NCBI RefSeq assembly: GCF_026410305.1
Contig: NZ_JAPMLQ010000003.1
Coordinates: forward strand, 434,001-498,000
Direction: 5' to 3'
DNA length: 64,000 bases
DNA from: Sulfitobacter sp. F26204
GTDB lineage: Bacteria; Pseudomonadota; Alphaproteobacteria; Rhodobacterales; Rhodobacteraceae
In this document: positions 8,898-17,940 of the stretch, piece by piece
Layout: each line of letters begins with the position of its first letter
How positions within the stretch are numbered: position 1 is the first letter of the stretch
The notes under the pieces: generated by a model
The model's database searches: none
What the model saw: the letters and a program-made list of their open reading frames with translations, nothing else
Told to the model about the DNA's origin: nothing
Program-made: the position numbers and the translations under genes

Positions 8898-9776
8898 ATG
8901 CCACAATCCGTCCCTTCCCCGATAGTAACCGCATTTTTTGACGAAGGTACAAATACCGTCAGCTATGTCGTGCAAGACCCGCAGGGCTCCGCATGCGCCG
9001 TCATCGATTCAGTACTTGATTTCGACCAGGCTGCTGGACGCACTGAAACAGGGTCAGCGGACAAGATCATCGCCTTCATCCATGAAACGGGTCTGAAAAC
9101 GGAATGGGTGCTGGAAAGCCACGTCCATGCCGACCACCTGTCCGCCGCCCCCTACCTGCGGGAAAAACTTGGCGGAAAAATCGGCATCGGCAACCGGATC
9201 AATGTGGTGCAGGATACCTTTGGCAAAGTCTTTAATGAGGGCACTGAATTTCAGCGGGATGGCAGCCAGTTTGACGCGCTTTTTGCCGATGGTGACAGCT
9301 TTCACATCGGGCAGATGCGTGCCGATGTGATGCATACGCCGGGCCATACGCCTGCCTGCCTAACCTATCACATCGGGGATGCGGCCTTTGTTGGTGATAC
9401 ACTGTTCATGCCGGATTTTGGCACGGCACGTTGTGATTTTCCCGGCGGCTCGGCCCATGATCTGTATCAATCCATCCAGCGTATCCTGTCCCTTCCAGAC
9501 GAAACCCGCATCTTTGTCGGACATGATTACAAGGCACCGGGGCGCGACAAATTTGCCTGGGAAACAACCGTGTGCGCGCAAAAGGCCGTGAATGTCCATA
9601 TTGGCGGTGGCACGGACGAGGACAGTTTTGTAAAATTGCGCGAGACACGCGATGCTCAGCTTGGAATGCCCAAGTTGATTTTTCCTTCGCTGCAGGTCAA
9701 CATGCGTGCAGGCCATATGCCCCCCGCCGACAAAGACGGCAGGGTCATGCTGAAACTACCAATTAACCGACTATGA
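8898..9776 (+). CDS. MBL-fold persulfide dioxygenase-like hydrolase (Blh/ETHE1 type)
   Basis: The 292-residue metallo-beta-lactamase-fold protein has the metal motif HVHADH at residues 75-80. A second histidine is in HTPGHTPACL (about 149) and an aspartate in FVGDTLFMPDFGTARCDFPGG. The GTARCDFPGGS segment and mononuclear iron ligands are typical of ETHE1-like persulfide dioxygenases, which oxidise glutathione persulfide to sulfite. AAGGAG precedes the start. The next gene, 51 bases on, encodes the DUF442 sulfurtransferase-like module. In Blh proteins of Agrobacterium and Xylella both modules are one chain. Confidence 0.88.
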   Translation: MPQSVPSPIVTAFFDEGTNTVSYVVQDPQGSACAVIDSVLDFDQAAGRTETGSADKIIAFIHETGLKTEWVLESHVHADHLSAAPYLREKLGGKIGIGNRINVVQDTFGKVFNEGTEFQRDGSQFDALFADGDSFHIGQMRADVMHTPGHTPACLTYHIGDAAFVGDTLFMPDFGTARCDFPGGSAHDLYQSIQRILSLPDETRIFVGHDYKAPGRDKFAWETTVCAQKAVNVHIGGGTDEDSFVKLRETRDAQLGMPKLIFPSLQVNMRAGHMPPADKDGRVMLKLPINRL

Positions 9777-9827
9777 ACCGGCAGCTGACCTCTGGACAGT
9801 TTTATTCACCTTGCGTAAGGGATCGGT

Positions 9828-10250
9828 ATGAATATCCGACAGTTAACCCCCCGCTATTTCGTCAGCCCGCAAATCGCCAGCGAGGACATGGCCGACCTCA
9901 AGGCGGCAGGTATCACGCGAATCTTGTGCAACCGGCCTGACGCCGAAGTCCCGCCAACCCATGCCAGTGCTGCGATCCGCGACGCTGCCGAGGCTGCAGG
10001 GTTGAGTTTTGTACAACAGCCCCTGACCCATCAAAGCATGGTACCCGATGTGATCGCCAAGAACCGCGATCTGGGATCGGGCAGCGACGAGGTCGTGCTG
10101 GCCTATTGCGCTTCGGGCACCCGTTCGACCATCGCATGGGCCCTGGCACAGGCCGGAGAGATGGAGGCGGATCATATCATCGAAACCGCAGCCAACGCAG
10201 GGTATGACATCGCCCATATGCGCGGAGCACTGGCGCAACCCTTTATTTGA
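9828..10250 (+). CDS. TIGR01244/DUF442 sulfurtransferase-like protein
   Basis: This 140-residue protein has a dual-specificity-phosphatase/rhodanese-like fold. It begins MNIRQLTPRYFVSPQI, as TIGR01244 members do. The active loop is YCASGTRS, with nucleophile C94 and arginine R99. NRPDAE near residue 35 is also typical. It probably passes sulfane sulfur to or from the neighbouring persulfide dioxygenase. The AAGG site lies close to the start. No BigR-type repressor gene is beside the pair. Confidence 0.87.
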   Translation: MNIRQLTPRYFVSPQIASEDMADLKAAGITRILCNRPDAEVPPTHASAAIRDAAEAAGLSFVQQPLTHQSMVPDVIAKNRDLGSGSDEVVLAYCASGTRSTIAWALAQAGEMEADHIIETAANAGYDIAHMRGALAQPFI

Positions 10251-10392
10251 TCGGGCGGCCCTTCCCCTGGTCCGGCTGCCGCCCGCACTGGACCTGACAA
10301 AGGTCGCTGTTGCGCAATCCGTGGTATCCTGGGCTGCGATCAGTTCGACAGTTTCAGCATTTCCAGCGCATAAAACCTACAGCACCCCTTCA

Positions 10393-13131
10393 TCAGCTTC
10401 GTGAGACATCAGAACGTGCCGGGGTCCTTGCCTCGCGATAAGTCGTATCAAAGGCCAGGGCCGTACCAGGCAGGAACACCCGGAACGCGCCGCCGTTATG
10501 TCCCTTGAGATAGCTGATCCCCCCGCCCAGCCGTTCCATGATTTCCTGACAGATTGCCAACCCCAGTCCGGCACCATCCCCCTGTGACCCGCCGATGCGA
10601 TAAAACTTTTCAAAGATCACCGCTTGTTCGTCCGGTGCGATGCCCTGGCCATTGTCGACAAAATCAACCGTCAAACCTGTATCGGTCAGCTTCGGTGAAA
10701 TGGTGAGTTCCGGCACATCCGTCATGCAGTATTTCTGGGAATTGCTGATAAGATTGATGAACACCTGAACCAACCGGTCCAGGTCAGTGTTAAGCACAAC
10801 ATCCTTTTCGTTCGGGACCACGTGGACCTTCAAACGTCCCTCGCCCCCTGAAACGACCGTCGTGACCGCCCGTGCGATCACATTATGAAGTCCATCCTGT
10901 CCCAGATACAGTGAGACCTGGCCGTTTTCCAACACCGATAAATCCAACAGATCATCCAGCAGCCGGGTTAACCGCAGCGTTTCAGAATGAATGATGGAGG
11001 CATACCGCGTCTTGTCCGCTTCCGTCAGGCTACTGGTATCGCGCAGGATTTCTGAAAATGACCGGATCGAGGTCATCGGTGTCCTCAGCTCGTGGCTGAT
11101 CTGGCTGAGAAACCCGTCCTTTTGCAACGACAACTGGGTCAATTTCTCGTTCGCCATGCGCAACTGCGCCGCGGTCTCGGAAAGCTCTTGTGATTTTTGC
11201 TCCAGTTGACTCGAATATTCCAGCATCTGGGCAGATTCATCCGCCACCGCCAGCAAATCCTGCACAGAAACCGCGCTGCTGCCAACGATCTGCGCAACCA
11301 TTGCATGGGCCGTTGCCGCCCCGACGGACGCGGCCAACTCGCGCTCCAGGGCTTCGATGAAATCTGGTGTCGGCTCAGGTAGATGTCCGGGAACACCCTG
11401 CGCCTTGGCCTGTTTGCGAAAGAACCTTTGCGCCTCGGATGCACCAAGAATGCGCTGGCTCATGATCATCAAATCTTCGCTGCCTGCAACCGAGGCCGTC
11501 CAGAACCGCGACGGTCCGGAATGATCCAGTACATTTACAAACTGTGCTCCCTGCAAGCGCTCGATCGGGTCAGGGAAGGTCAGCAATGAAACCAGCGTGA
11601 ACATCATGAGGTTCAGCGACAGGCTCCAGACTACGGCATGAACCGTGGGGTCCAGCCCTTCGATGCCGAACAACGCTTGTGGACGCAGCCAGTTGAGGCC
11701 AAAGAGACCATGTTCGAATGTTTCGCGTGACAAGGACGCATCGACGCCAAAACTGGGCAACAGCATGGTAAACAGCCAGATGGCAAAACCCAGCCCCAAG
11801 CCACAGAGCGCCCCGTTTCGCGTCGCGCCACGCCAAAAAATACCGCCCAACAACGCCGGAAGAAACTGTGCAACACCTCCAAAACTAATGGTGCCGATGG
11901 CGGCAAGTGCCCCACTGCCGCCCGAGGCCCGGTAATATAAAAAGCCCAGCGCAATGATGAGCAGAATGGACAGGCGCCGGGCACGGATCACCACACCACG
12001 CACATCGCCTGATTGCGTCGCCCCTCCCTGCCGCAGCGTGAGCCAGACAGGCATCACGATGTGGTTGCTGACCATGGTACTGAGGGCCAGGGTGGCCACA
12101 ATGACCATCGAGGTTGCGGATGAAAAACCGCCAAGGAAAGACAGCGTCGCCAGACCGTTCTGGTTTTGGCTCAACGGCAGGTTGAGGACAAACAGATCCG
12201 GGTTTGAGCCTTCGGGCAACAAATCCAGTCCGACAACCGCAATCGGCACCACAAAGAGGCTCATTAGCATCAGATAGGTGGGAAAAGCCCATGATGCGAT
12301 TTGCAAATACCGCTCGTCATCGTTTTCGACCACCATCACCTGAAACATGCGCGGAAGGCACAGGAAGGCGGCGGCAGACAAAACGGTCAATGCGACCCAG
12401 CGGCTGCTCTGCACCTCCCATGCGCCGATTTTCGAAGCGTCGATCCGGGCCAGGGTCTCGCTCAAACCGCCGGCCAACCCCCACACCACGAATGCACCGA
12501 CCGCCAGCAAAGCAACCAGCTTTACAACCGCTTCCGCAGCAATCGCAATCACAATGCCATGGTGGCGTTCGTTAACGTTCAGGTTCCGGGTGCCGAAAAG
12601 GACCGTGAACAACGCCAGTCCAGTGGCAACCCAGAATGCGGCTTGTGTCGGATTAAACCCGTGCCCTTCGCCTTCCAAGGCGGCAAAGGTCGCCAGGGAC
12701 AGAACCACAGATTGCAATTGCAGCGCGATGTATGGGGTCACCCCGATCACCGCCATAAGGGTCACGACAATCGCCAGGGTATTCGACTTGCCATAACGCG
12801 ACGAGATCAGATCCGCGATCGAGGTCGCACGCTGGTTGCGCCCGATACTGACCAGACGGCGCAAGATCCACCACCAGCCGATCATGACCAATGACGGCCC
12901 GAGATAGATCGTCACATACTCCAGTCCCGATCGCGCCGCATAGCCGACGGCACCGTAAAAGGTCCAGGCGGTGCAATAAATCGACAACGACAGGGTATAT
13001 ACAAGGGGCGAACGCAGCACAGCGGCAAACCGGCCTTGCATCGCTGCACGTTCAGCCAGAAACGCGATGACAAACAGGAACACCACATAGGCCAGACAGA
13101 CGAACACCAGTTGGTTGATACCGACCGTCAT
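10393..13131 (-). CDS. Sodium:solute symporter-domain sensor histidine kinase
   Basis: This 912-residue inner-membrane protein has, in residues 1 to about 520, a 13-helix SSS-family symporter module like that of CbrA/PutP. Next come a linker and coiled coil (about 620-670), a HisKA domain with phospho-acceptor H680 (FLSQISHELRTPM), and a HATPase domain (N-box NLISNSQKY near 793, G-boxes DNGQGIAP near 827 and GAGLGLAI near 853). There is no receiver domain in the chain. Its start overlaps the preceding small membrane gene by ATGA. The gene order receiver, small protein, kinase suggests one nutrient-sensing unit. The ligand is unknown; ScfR upstream hints at acetate-like acids. Confidence 0.88.
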   Translation of the reverse strand: MTVGINQLVFVCLAYVVFLFVIAFLAERAAMQGRFAAVLRSPLVYTLSLSIYCTAWTFYGAVGYAARSGLEYVTIYLGPSLVMIGWWWILRRLVSIGRNQRATSIADLISSRYGKSNTLAIVVTLMAVIGVTPYIALQLQSVVLSLATFAALEGEGHGFNPTQAAFWVATGLALFTVLFGTRNLNVNERHHGIVIAIAAEAVVKLVALLAVGAFVVWGLAGGLSETLARIDASKIGAWEVQSSRWVALTVLSAAAFLCLPRMFQVMVVENDDERYLQIASWAFPTYLMLMSLFVVPIAVVGLDLLPEGSNPDLFVLNLPLSQNQNGLATLSFLGGFSSATSMVIVATLALSTMVSNHIVMPVWLTLRQGGATQSGDVRGVVIRARRLSILLIIALGFLYYRASGGSGALAAIGTISFGGVAQFLPALLGGIFWRGATRNGALCGLGLGFAIWLFTMLLPSFGVDASLSRETFEHGLFGLNWLRPQALFGIEGLDPTVHAVVWSLSLNLMMFTLVSLLTFPDPIERLQGAQFVNVLDHSGPSRFWTASVAGSEDLMIMSQRILGASEAQRFFRKQAKAQGVPGHLPEPTPDFIEALERELAASVGAATAHAMVAQIVGSSAVSVQDLLAVADESAQMLEYSSQLEQKSQELSETAAQLRMANEKLTQLSLQKDGFLSQISHELRTPMTSIRSFSEILRDTSSLTEADKTRYASIIHSETLRLTRLLDDLLDLSVLENGQVSLYLGQDGLHNVIARAVTTVVSGGEGRLKVHVVPNEKDVVLNTDLDRLVQVFINLISNSQKYCMTDVPELTISPKLTDTGLTVDFVDNGQGIAPDEQAVIFEKFYRIGGSQGDGAGLGLAICQEIMERLGGGISYLKGHNGGAFRVFLPGTALAFDTTYREARTPARSDVSRS

Positions 13132-13412
13132 TCAACTGTGTCCTGAGCGTTCGCAGGCTCTGATGGGTGTTGCACCCGCGTCTTGCGCCACAAGAGCCAG
13201 CCAGAGATCACCAGCATCAGCCATACACAGAAAAGATAGCGCAACGCGGTGCTCATCGGGATGCCGTTCTTTGCGACCTCTGCTGCGGGCAAGGGCCAGA
13301 GCAACGGAACCATCCACAAGGCCAACCCCAAAAACGGCAGGAACCGCACAGCGTCCATCATCCTGCGCAGACGGTAACTGCGGCGTTCCAGAAAAACAGG
13401 GCGGTCTGCCAT
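13128..13412 (-). CDS. Small two-helix membrane protein coupled to the sensor kinase
   Basis: About 94 residues with two membrane helices (roughly residues 22-42 and 58-77) separated by a periplasmic loop. Its TGA overlaps the ATG of the symporter-kinase gene, so translation is coupled. Small membrane proteins also precede ActP-type symporters (DUF485) and cbrA (CbrX), and this one sits in the same position. An ATG at 13418 is also in frame, but it is only about 2 bases from the AGGGG site. The ATG at 13412 has proper spacing. Confidence 0.7.
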   Translation of the reverse strand: MADRPVFLERRSYRLRRMMDAVRFLPFLGLALWMVPLLWPLPAAEVAKNGIPMSTALRYLFCVWLMLVISGWLLWRKTRVQHPSEPANAQDTVE

Positions 13413-13429
13413 GGGCATTTCCCCTAAGC

Positions 13430-13795
13430 TCAGCTGGTCAGGTCGCGCACTGCGTCCAACATTTCGGCATTCGAAAACGGTTTGGTCATAAAGCGGCTCA
13501 CGCCTGCTTTTTCCGCCATCTCGCGGTCACGTGACTGACCGCGTGCGGTCAGCATCAACACCGGCAAGGCCGCAAACGCCGGATCACTGCGCAAGTCATG
13601 CAATATCTCGAAACCGCTCTTGCCCGGCAACATCACATCCAGCATCACCAGATCAGGAGAGACATTGCGGATCACCTCGACAGCGGAAATACCGTTGGCC
13701 AATGTTTCGACGCGCCAGCCTTCGTTTGACAACAAAAACCGAATGGCCTCTGCAATGTTTACTTCGTCTTCAACCAACACAACATGTTTGCTCAA
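13430..13795 (-). CDS. Single-domain response regulator
   Basis: The 121-residue receiver domain has no output domain. The acidic pair is in LVEDE (residues 7-11), the phospho-acceptor is D53 (MLDVMLPGKSG), and the conserved threonine and lysine are in LMLTARG and FMTKPFSN. The start is a TTG at 13795, preceded by a strong GGGGGAGGG, with no ATG available before the fold begins. It is first in the unit that ends with the symporter-kinase and is probably its phosphorylation partner. Confidence 0.87.
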   Translation of the reverse strand: MSKHVVLVEDEVNIAEAIRFLLSNEGWRVETLANGISAVEVIRNVSPDLVMLDVMLPGKSGFEILHDLRSDPAFAALPVLMLTARGQSRDREMAEKAGVSRFMTKPFSNAEMLDAVRDLTS

Positions 13796-13916
13796 GTGCG
13801 ACGGCCCTCCCCCTTTGCAGCGCCCGCTCCGTCTGATGCGGATGTAACGCTGTCAGATAACCATGCACCGGAGATGCAGGCCTGTCAAAAGGTGATCTTC
13901 GCTGCTTGCCGTGGAA

Positions 13917-15212
13917 CTAGACCCCGACACTCAGCACAGAGGGTTCTCGTCTTGCATGACAATTATCCTGCGGACAGACCCGACAGGTTGATCCAACGCC
14001 AAGACTTTGATCACCGCCAACTTTGGCCGGAAGCAACAACATGACGGCCTGAACCAAAGGGGCAGTGTTGTATCCGGCAATCGAAACAGTCTCAGCCGCC
14101 GCATATCCGTCAAAGGAAGCATCGGCACGCCCCGATTGAGTGATGCGGGCATGTGCCGCGCTCCCCGGCTGCCCAAGAGCCACGAACAACGGCCAAAGCG
14201 GACAACAAGATCCATGTCGCGGCACGGTAAAACCCTCAATGGATTTGCGAAAGATCACCGTGCCGGAACGGTCACAAACGACCAATCCCGCACCAAGTTC
14301 CGGCAAGGCCGCCATCCGGCGCAACAGGCACGGCAGCGGGCAGTGCAACTGCTGCGCCAAGGTCAGCGGATCGGCACCCACCCGCGCAACGGCCGCTCTG
14401 AGGTCTGACAGCTTCAGCACTGCGGCATCTTCCGCCACCTGACGCAGGGCAAAGGTGGTGATGAATTTGGACGCCGCGGACACCAGTTGCGGCGCGGCCT
14501 GTACCATTTTGTCCACAACCTCTGGCCCAGGCGTGCCCAATTCCAGTTGAGCAAAACTGAAATTGTTCGCACCCAGATAGAGTTCTACCTCTTCCTGTGG
14601 AGAACCGGCTGCATCCACCGCGCCCGTTTCGGCATCCAGATAAGCCACAATCGATTCTGCACTGGCGGATAACCGTCGGCTGTCTTGATGAATGTTGGCA
14701 TGAAACCGGTCCCGCCATTCCGGTTGCAAGGTCTCTGTCTCGGCCAGAATAGCTGCGGTCGACCGGATGGCAGCAGCGGTACTCAACAATTCATGCATCG
14801 AAGCCGCAAGATGGGGATCATGGGCCAGACGGTCGTTCAGCGCCTCGATCGTCTGCTCCAGGGCGGCAACCCGTTTTGCCGTGCCCGCCAGCACATCGGC
14901 CCACCCGGGGAAACGTCCGGCAAACTCATCCGCGCGCGCGGATTCCTCGCCGCTCATCCCGGCACGATCCGCCGCTTCACGCAACGTGGCCAGCAAGGCG
15001 GCTTCGGCCCCTTCGGTCAGTGCATTCGGTTCAACGCCCAACGCAGCTGCAATGTTGAGCAACAATTTGCCACCGATTCTGCGCCGATTGTGCTCGATCA
15101 GATTGAGGTAACTGGGCGAGATTCCGATCTGACGGGCGAGGTCGGCCTGTTTGAGCCCCGCCATCACACGACGTTCACGGATGCGGCTGCCGGTAAGTGC
15201 CTCCCTTGCCAT
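13917..15212 (-). CDS. ScfR-like XRE-family short-chain acyl regulator (DUF2083)
   Basis: This 431-residue transcription factor has an N-terminal XRE helix-turn-helix (GSRIRERRVMAGLKQADLAR, then SPSYLNLIEHNRR; residues 7-45). A large effector domain of the RamB/ScfR/PrpC-regulator kind (DUF955/DUF2083-like) follows, with a cysteine-rich end containing GSTCRVCPQDNCHARREP. Relatives respond to acyl-CoA levels and control glyoxylate, propionate or acetate genes. The ATG at 15212 gives the usual MAREALTG start; a longer start adds nine residues. It is divergent from the ABC importer at 15446 and precedes the receiver/kinase unit by 121 bases. Confidence 0.88.
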   Translation of the reverse strand: MAREALTGSRIRERRVMAGLKQADLARQIGISPSYLNLIEHNRRRIGGKLLLNIAAALGVEPNALTEGAEAALLATLREAADRAGMSGEESARADEFAGRFPGWADVLAGTAKRVAALEQTIEALNDRLAHDPHLAASMHELLSTAAAIRSTAAILAETETLQPEWRDRFHANIHQDSRRLSASAESIVAYLDAETGAVDAAGSPQEEVELYLGANNFSFAQLELGTPGPEVVDKMVQAAPQLVSAASKFITTFALRQVAEDAAVLKLSDLRAAVARVGADPLTLAQQLHCPLPCLLRRMAALPELGAGLVVCDRSGTVIFRKSIEGFTVPRHGSCCPLWPLFVALGQPGSAAHARITQSGRADASFDGYAAAETVSIAGYNTAPLVQAVMLLLPAKVGGDQSLGVGSTCRVCPQDNCHARREPSVLSVGV

Positions 15213-15283
15213 GAATTCTGCCCCCGTAAATCTACGCAATATCGCGCAATTTCAAAGCGTTTCTGCGCTGCAATATTACTTTG

Positions 15284-15325
15284 TTTACAAAATTTCATCC
15301 GAAATTGCGAACATTTTTACAAAAT
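15284..15325. promoter_or_regulatory. Duplicated TTTACAAAAT boxes between scfR-like gene and ABC operon
   Basis: TTTACAAAAT occurs at 15284-15293 and again at 15316-15325, 32 bases apart (three helical turns). A flanking inverted repeat, CGCAATTTC (15245-15253) and GAAATTGCG (15301-15309), lies nearby. The AT-rich boxes resemble the TTTGCAAA core of RamB-type sites. They could be the operator of the neighbouring ScfR-like protein for both divergent units. This is inferred from position and repetition only. Confidence 0.4.
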
Positions 15326-15445
15326 AAGTGTGACCTCCAAGGGGGTTATTGATCGGTTTTCTCAAATCAAGCGATACTGGCTTTGCACAATTGTGTCGTA
15401 CTGCCCTGGAGGATGGGCAGGCGAATAATAATCCGGGAGGAATCT

Positions 15446-16792
15446 ATGTCATTTTCGAACCCCACACGTCGTGGCCTGATCAAAACAGGTGCCGTGGCAA
15501 GTGCCGGTCTTGCACTGCCGACGTATCTGCGCGCTGACGGCCACTCCGGCTTTACCAACGCACCCACTGGCTCAACGGTAACTCTGGGCTTCAACGTCCC
15601 GCAAACCGGCCCCTATGCCGAAGAAGGTCTTGACGAACTGCGCGCGCAGGAGCTGGCAGTCCAGCATCTGAACGGCGAAGGCGACGGCGGGATGATGAAC
15701 ACATTCAGTTCCAAGGCACTGAAGGGCAACGGCATCCTGGGCAAGAAGGTCGAATTCGTCACTGGCGACACTCAGACCAAGTCAGACGCTGCCCGCGCAT
15801 CTGCAAAAGCCATGATTGAAAAAGACGGGGCCGTCATGATCAACGGCGGGTCTTCTTCTGGTGTAGCTGTTGCTGTTCAGGGTCTTTGCCAGGAAGCCGG
15901 TGTCATCTTTATGGCCGGGTTGACGCATTCCAACGACACCACAGGCAAGGATAAGAAGGCCAACGGGTTCCGTCACTTCTTTAATGGTTACATGTCGGCA
16001 GCCGCGCTCGCGCCAGTGTTGAAAAACGCCTATGGTTCCGACCGTAAGGCCTACCACCTGACCGCAGACTATACATGGGGCTGGACACAGCAGGAATCGA
16101 TTGCAGCCGCAACCGAGGCAATGGGCTGGGAAACAGTCAACAATGTTTTGACGCCGCTCGCTTCCACTGACTTCTCTTCTTATATCGCCCCAGTCCTGAA
16201 CTCAGGTGCCGATGTTCTGGTTCTGAACCACTACGGCGGGAACATGGTAAACTCCTTGACGAATGCAGTTCAGTTCGGCCTGCTGGACAAGGAAGTGAAT
16301 GGCAAGAAGTTTGAAATCGTTGTGCCTTTGTACTCCGAGTTGATGGCCGCTGGTGCGGGCGCAAACGTGCAGGGTGTTATCGGCTCAATGAACTGGAACT
16401 GGCAGCTTCAGGATGAGGGCTCCAAGGCCTTTGTCAAATCCTTTGGTGAAAAATATGGCCGTCCGCCGTCCAACTCTGCACACACCTGCTATGTTCAGAC
16501 GCTGCTTTATGCGGATGCGGTCGAACGCGCTGGCACATTCAATCCCTGTGGTGTTGTCGAAGCTCTGGAAGATTTCGAATTCGATGGTTTGGGCAATGGT
16601 CCGGTTCTGTACCGCGGCGATGACCACCAGTGTTTCAAGGACGTGTTGGTCATGAAGGGCAAAGAGAACCCGACCAACGAATATGACACGCTGGAAATTG
16701 TCGAAGTGACTCCGCGTGCGCAAGTAGAATATGCGCCGGATCACCCGATGTTTGCCGGTGGCGAGCTGGGTTCATGTAACCCCGGCGCATAA
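15446..16792 (+). CDS. Tat-exported ABC transporter substrate-binding protein
   Basis: The 448-residue periplasmic protein of the type I (LivJ/AmiC-like) fold begins with a twin-arginine signal (TRRGLIKTGAVASAGLALP, about residues 7-25). The binding lobes include FNVPQTGPYAEEGLDELR, the GGSSSGVAVAV loop and SRNA-like hydrophobic turns. Cysteines near the C-terminus (SAHTCYVQ, NPCGVVE) and a CNPGA end recur. GGAGG precedes the ATG at 15446. It heads a five-gene importer operon divergent from a ScfR-like regulator. The ligand cannot be read from sequence; an amide or short-chain acid is a guess from context. Confidence 0.88.
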   Translation: MSFSNPTRRGLIKTGAVASAGLALPTYLRADGHSGFTNAPTGSTVTLGFNVPQTGPYAEEGLDELRAQELAVQHLNGEGDGGMMNTFSSKALKGNGILGKKVEFVTGDTQTKSDAARASAKAMIEKDGAVMINGGSSSGVAVAVQGLCQEAGVIFMAGLTHSNDTTGKDKKANGFRHFFNGYMSAAALAPVLKNAYGSDRKAYHLTADYTWGWTQQESIAAATEAMGWETVNNVLTPLASTDFSSYIAPVLNSGADVLVLNHYGGNMVNSLTNAVQFGLLDKEVNGKKFEIVVPLYSELMAAGAGANVQGVIGSMNWNWQLQDEGSKAFVKSFGEKYGRPPSNSAHTCYVQTLLYADAVERAGTFNPCGVVEALEDFEFDGLGNGPVLYRGDDHQCFKDVLVMKGKENPTNEYDTLEIVEVTPRAQVEYAPDHPMFAGGELGSCNPGA

Positions 16793-16908
16793 GCCTGCGA
16801 CTTCGTTACAGAAATTACAGGGCGCATCCTTTTGTGGTGCGCTCTGTCCCATGACGCCGCGCACTGTTTTCGGGGGCTGCGGGCGACATTTTCCAAAAGG
16901 TGGGGACC

Positions 16909-17937
16909 ATGGACGCAATTATTCTTCAATTTCTGAATGGCCTGGACAAGGGATCCGCATATGCGCTGATCGCTTTGGGCCTGACGCTGATCTTTGGCAC
17001 GCTCGGGGTGGTCAACTTTGCCCACGGAGCCTTGTTCATGATCGGTGCGTTCTGTTCTGTCACCGTGCAGCGTATTCTGACTCTCAGTTCGGAATCCCTC
17101 TCCGCAACCGAAAAGGATTTTCTGGGCAACCCCCTGAAAATCAAAACTCCCTATGTCGAAAACTGGTTCGGCCCCGAGGTCGGTGCCGCCTTGATTGACT
17201 GGTCCGTCCCCCTTGCAATCGTTTTTGCGATTCCGGTGATGCTGCTGGTTGGTTTCATCATGGAACGCGGGTTGATCAAACATTTCTACAAACGCCCACA
17301 CGCTGACCAAATTCTTGTGACCTTCGGTCTTGCCATCGTTTTGCAGGAAGTGATCAAATACTTTTACGGAGCCAATCCGCTTCCCACGCCTGCCCCGTCT
17401 GTATTTGTCGGCAGTTTTGATTTCGGCCCGCTTCTGGGTCTTGATACCTCGCTGGCTTATCCTTACTGGCGTCTGGTCTATTTTGCCTTCTCGGCGGCGA
17501 TCATCGGTGCGGTTTTTGCTTTCTTGCAGTTCACCACCTTCGGGATGGTGGTCCGCGCCGGAATGGCAGACCGAGAGACCGTTGGTCTGCTGGGCATCGA
17601 CATCGACCGGCGTTTTACCATCATGTTCGGCATTGCGGCTGCGGTCGCGGGTTTGGCCGGTGTCATGTACGCGCCCATCAACTCACCCAATTACCATATG
17701 GGCATGGATTTTCTGGTGCTCAGTTTCGTGGTTGTTGTTGTGGGCGGCATGGGTTCCCTGCCCGGAGCGGTTCTGGCAGGCTTCATGCTGGGCATCCTCG
17801 AAAGCCTCGCTTCAATGAATGAAATCAAGAATATTTTGCCCGGGATCGACCAGATCATCATCTACGTAGTGGCAATTATTATCTTGCTGACACGTCCACG
17901 TGGCCTGATGGGTCGCAAAGGCGTGATGGAGGAATAG
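16909..17937 (+). CDS. Branched-chain-type ABC transporter permease (LivH-like)
   Basis: The 342-residue inner-membrane permease has about eight helices. It shows LivH features: LNGLDKGSAYALIALGLTLIFGTLGVVNFAHGA at the start and the EAA-type loop DRETVGLLGIDIDRRFTIMFGIAAAVAGLAGVM in the second half. The ATG at 16909 with AAGGTGG upstream is preferred over a GTG nine bases earlier. The LivM-like gene follows after 3 bases. The loop between helices 2 and 3 is longer than in LivH of E. coli. Confidence 0.9.
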   Translation: MDAIILQFLNGLDKGSAYALIALGLTLIFGTLGVVNFAHGALFMIGAFCSVTVQRILTLSSESLSATEKDFLGNPLKIKTPYVENWFGPEVGAALIDWSVPLAIVFAIPVMLLVGFIMERGLIKHFYKRPHADQILVTFGLAIVLQEVIKYFYGANPLPTPAPSVFVGSFDFGPLLGLDTSLAYPYWRLVYFAFSAAIIGAVFAFLQFTTFGMVVRAGMADRETVGLLGIDIDRRFTIMFGIAAAVAGLAGVMYAPINSPNYHMGMDFLVLSFVVVVVGGMGSLPGAVLAGFMLGILESLASMNEIKNILPGIDQIIIYVVAIIILLTRPRGLMGRKGVMEE

Positions 17938-17940
17938 GAC

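Noticed and set aside
10253..10288. GGGCGG/CCGCCC hairpin as terminator
   Set aside because: The stem is short, the loop is long and there is no T run on either strand.
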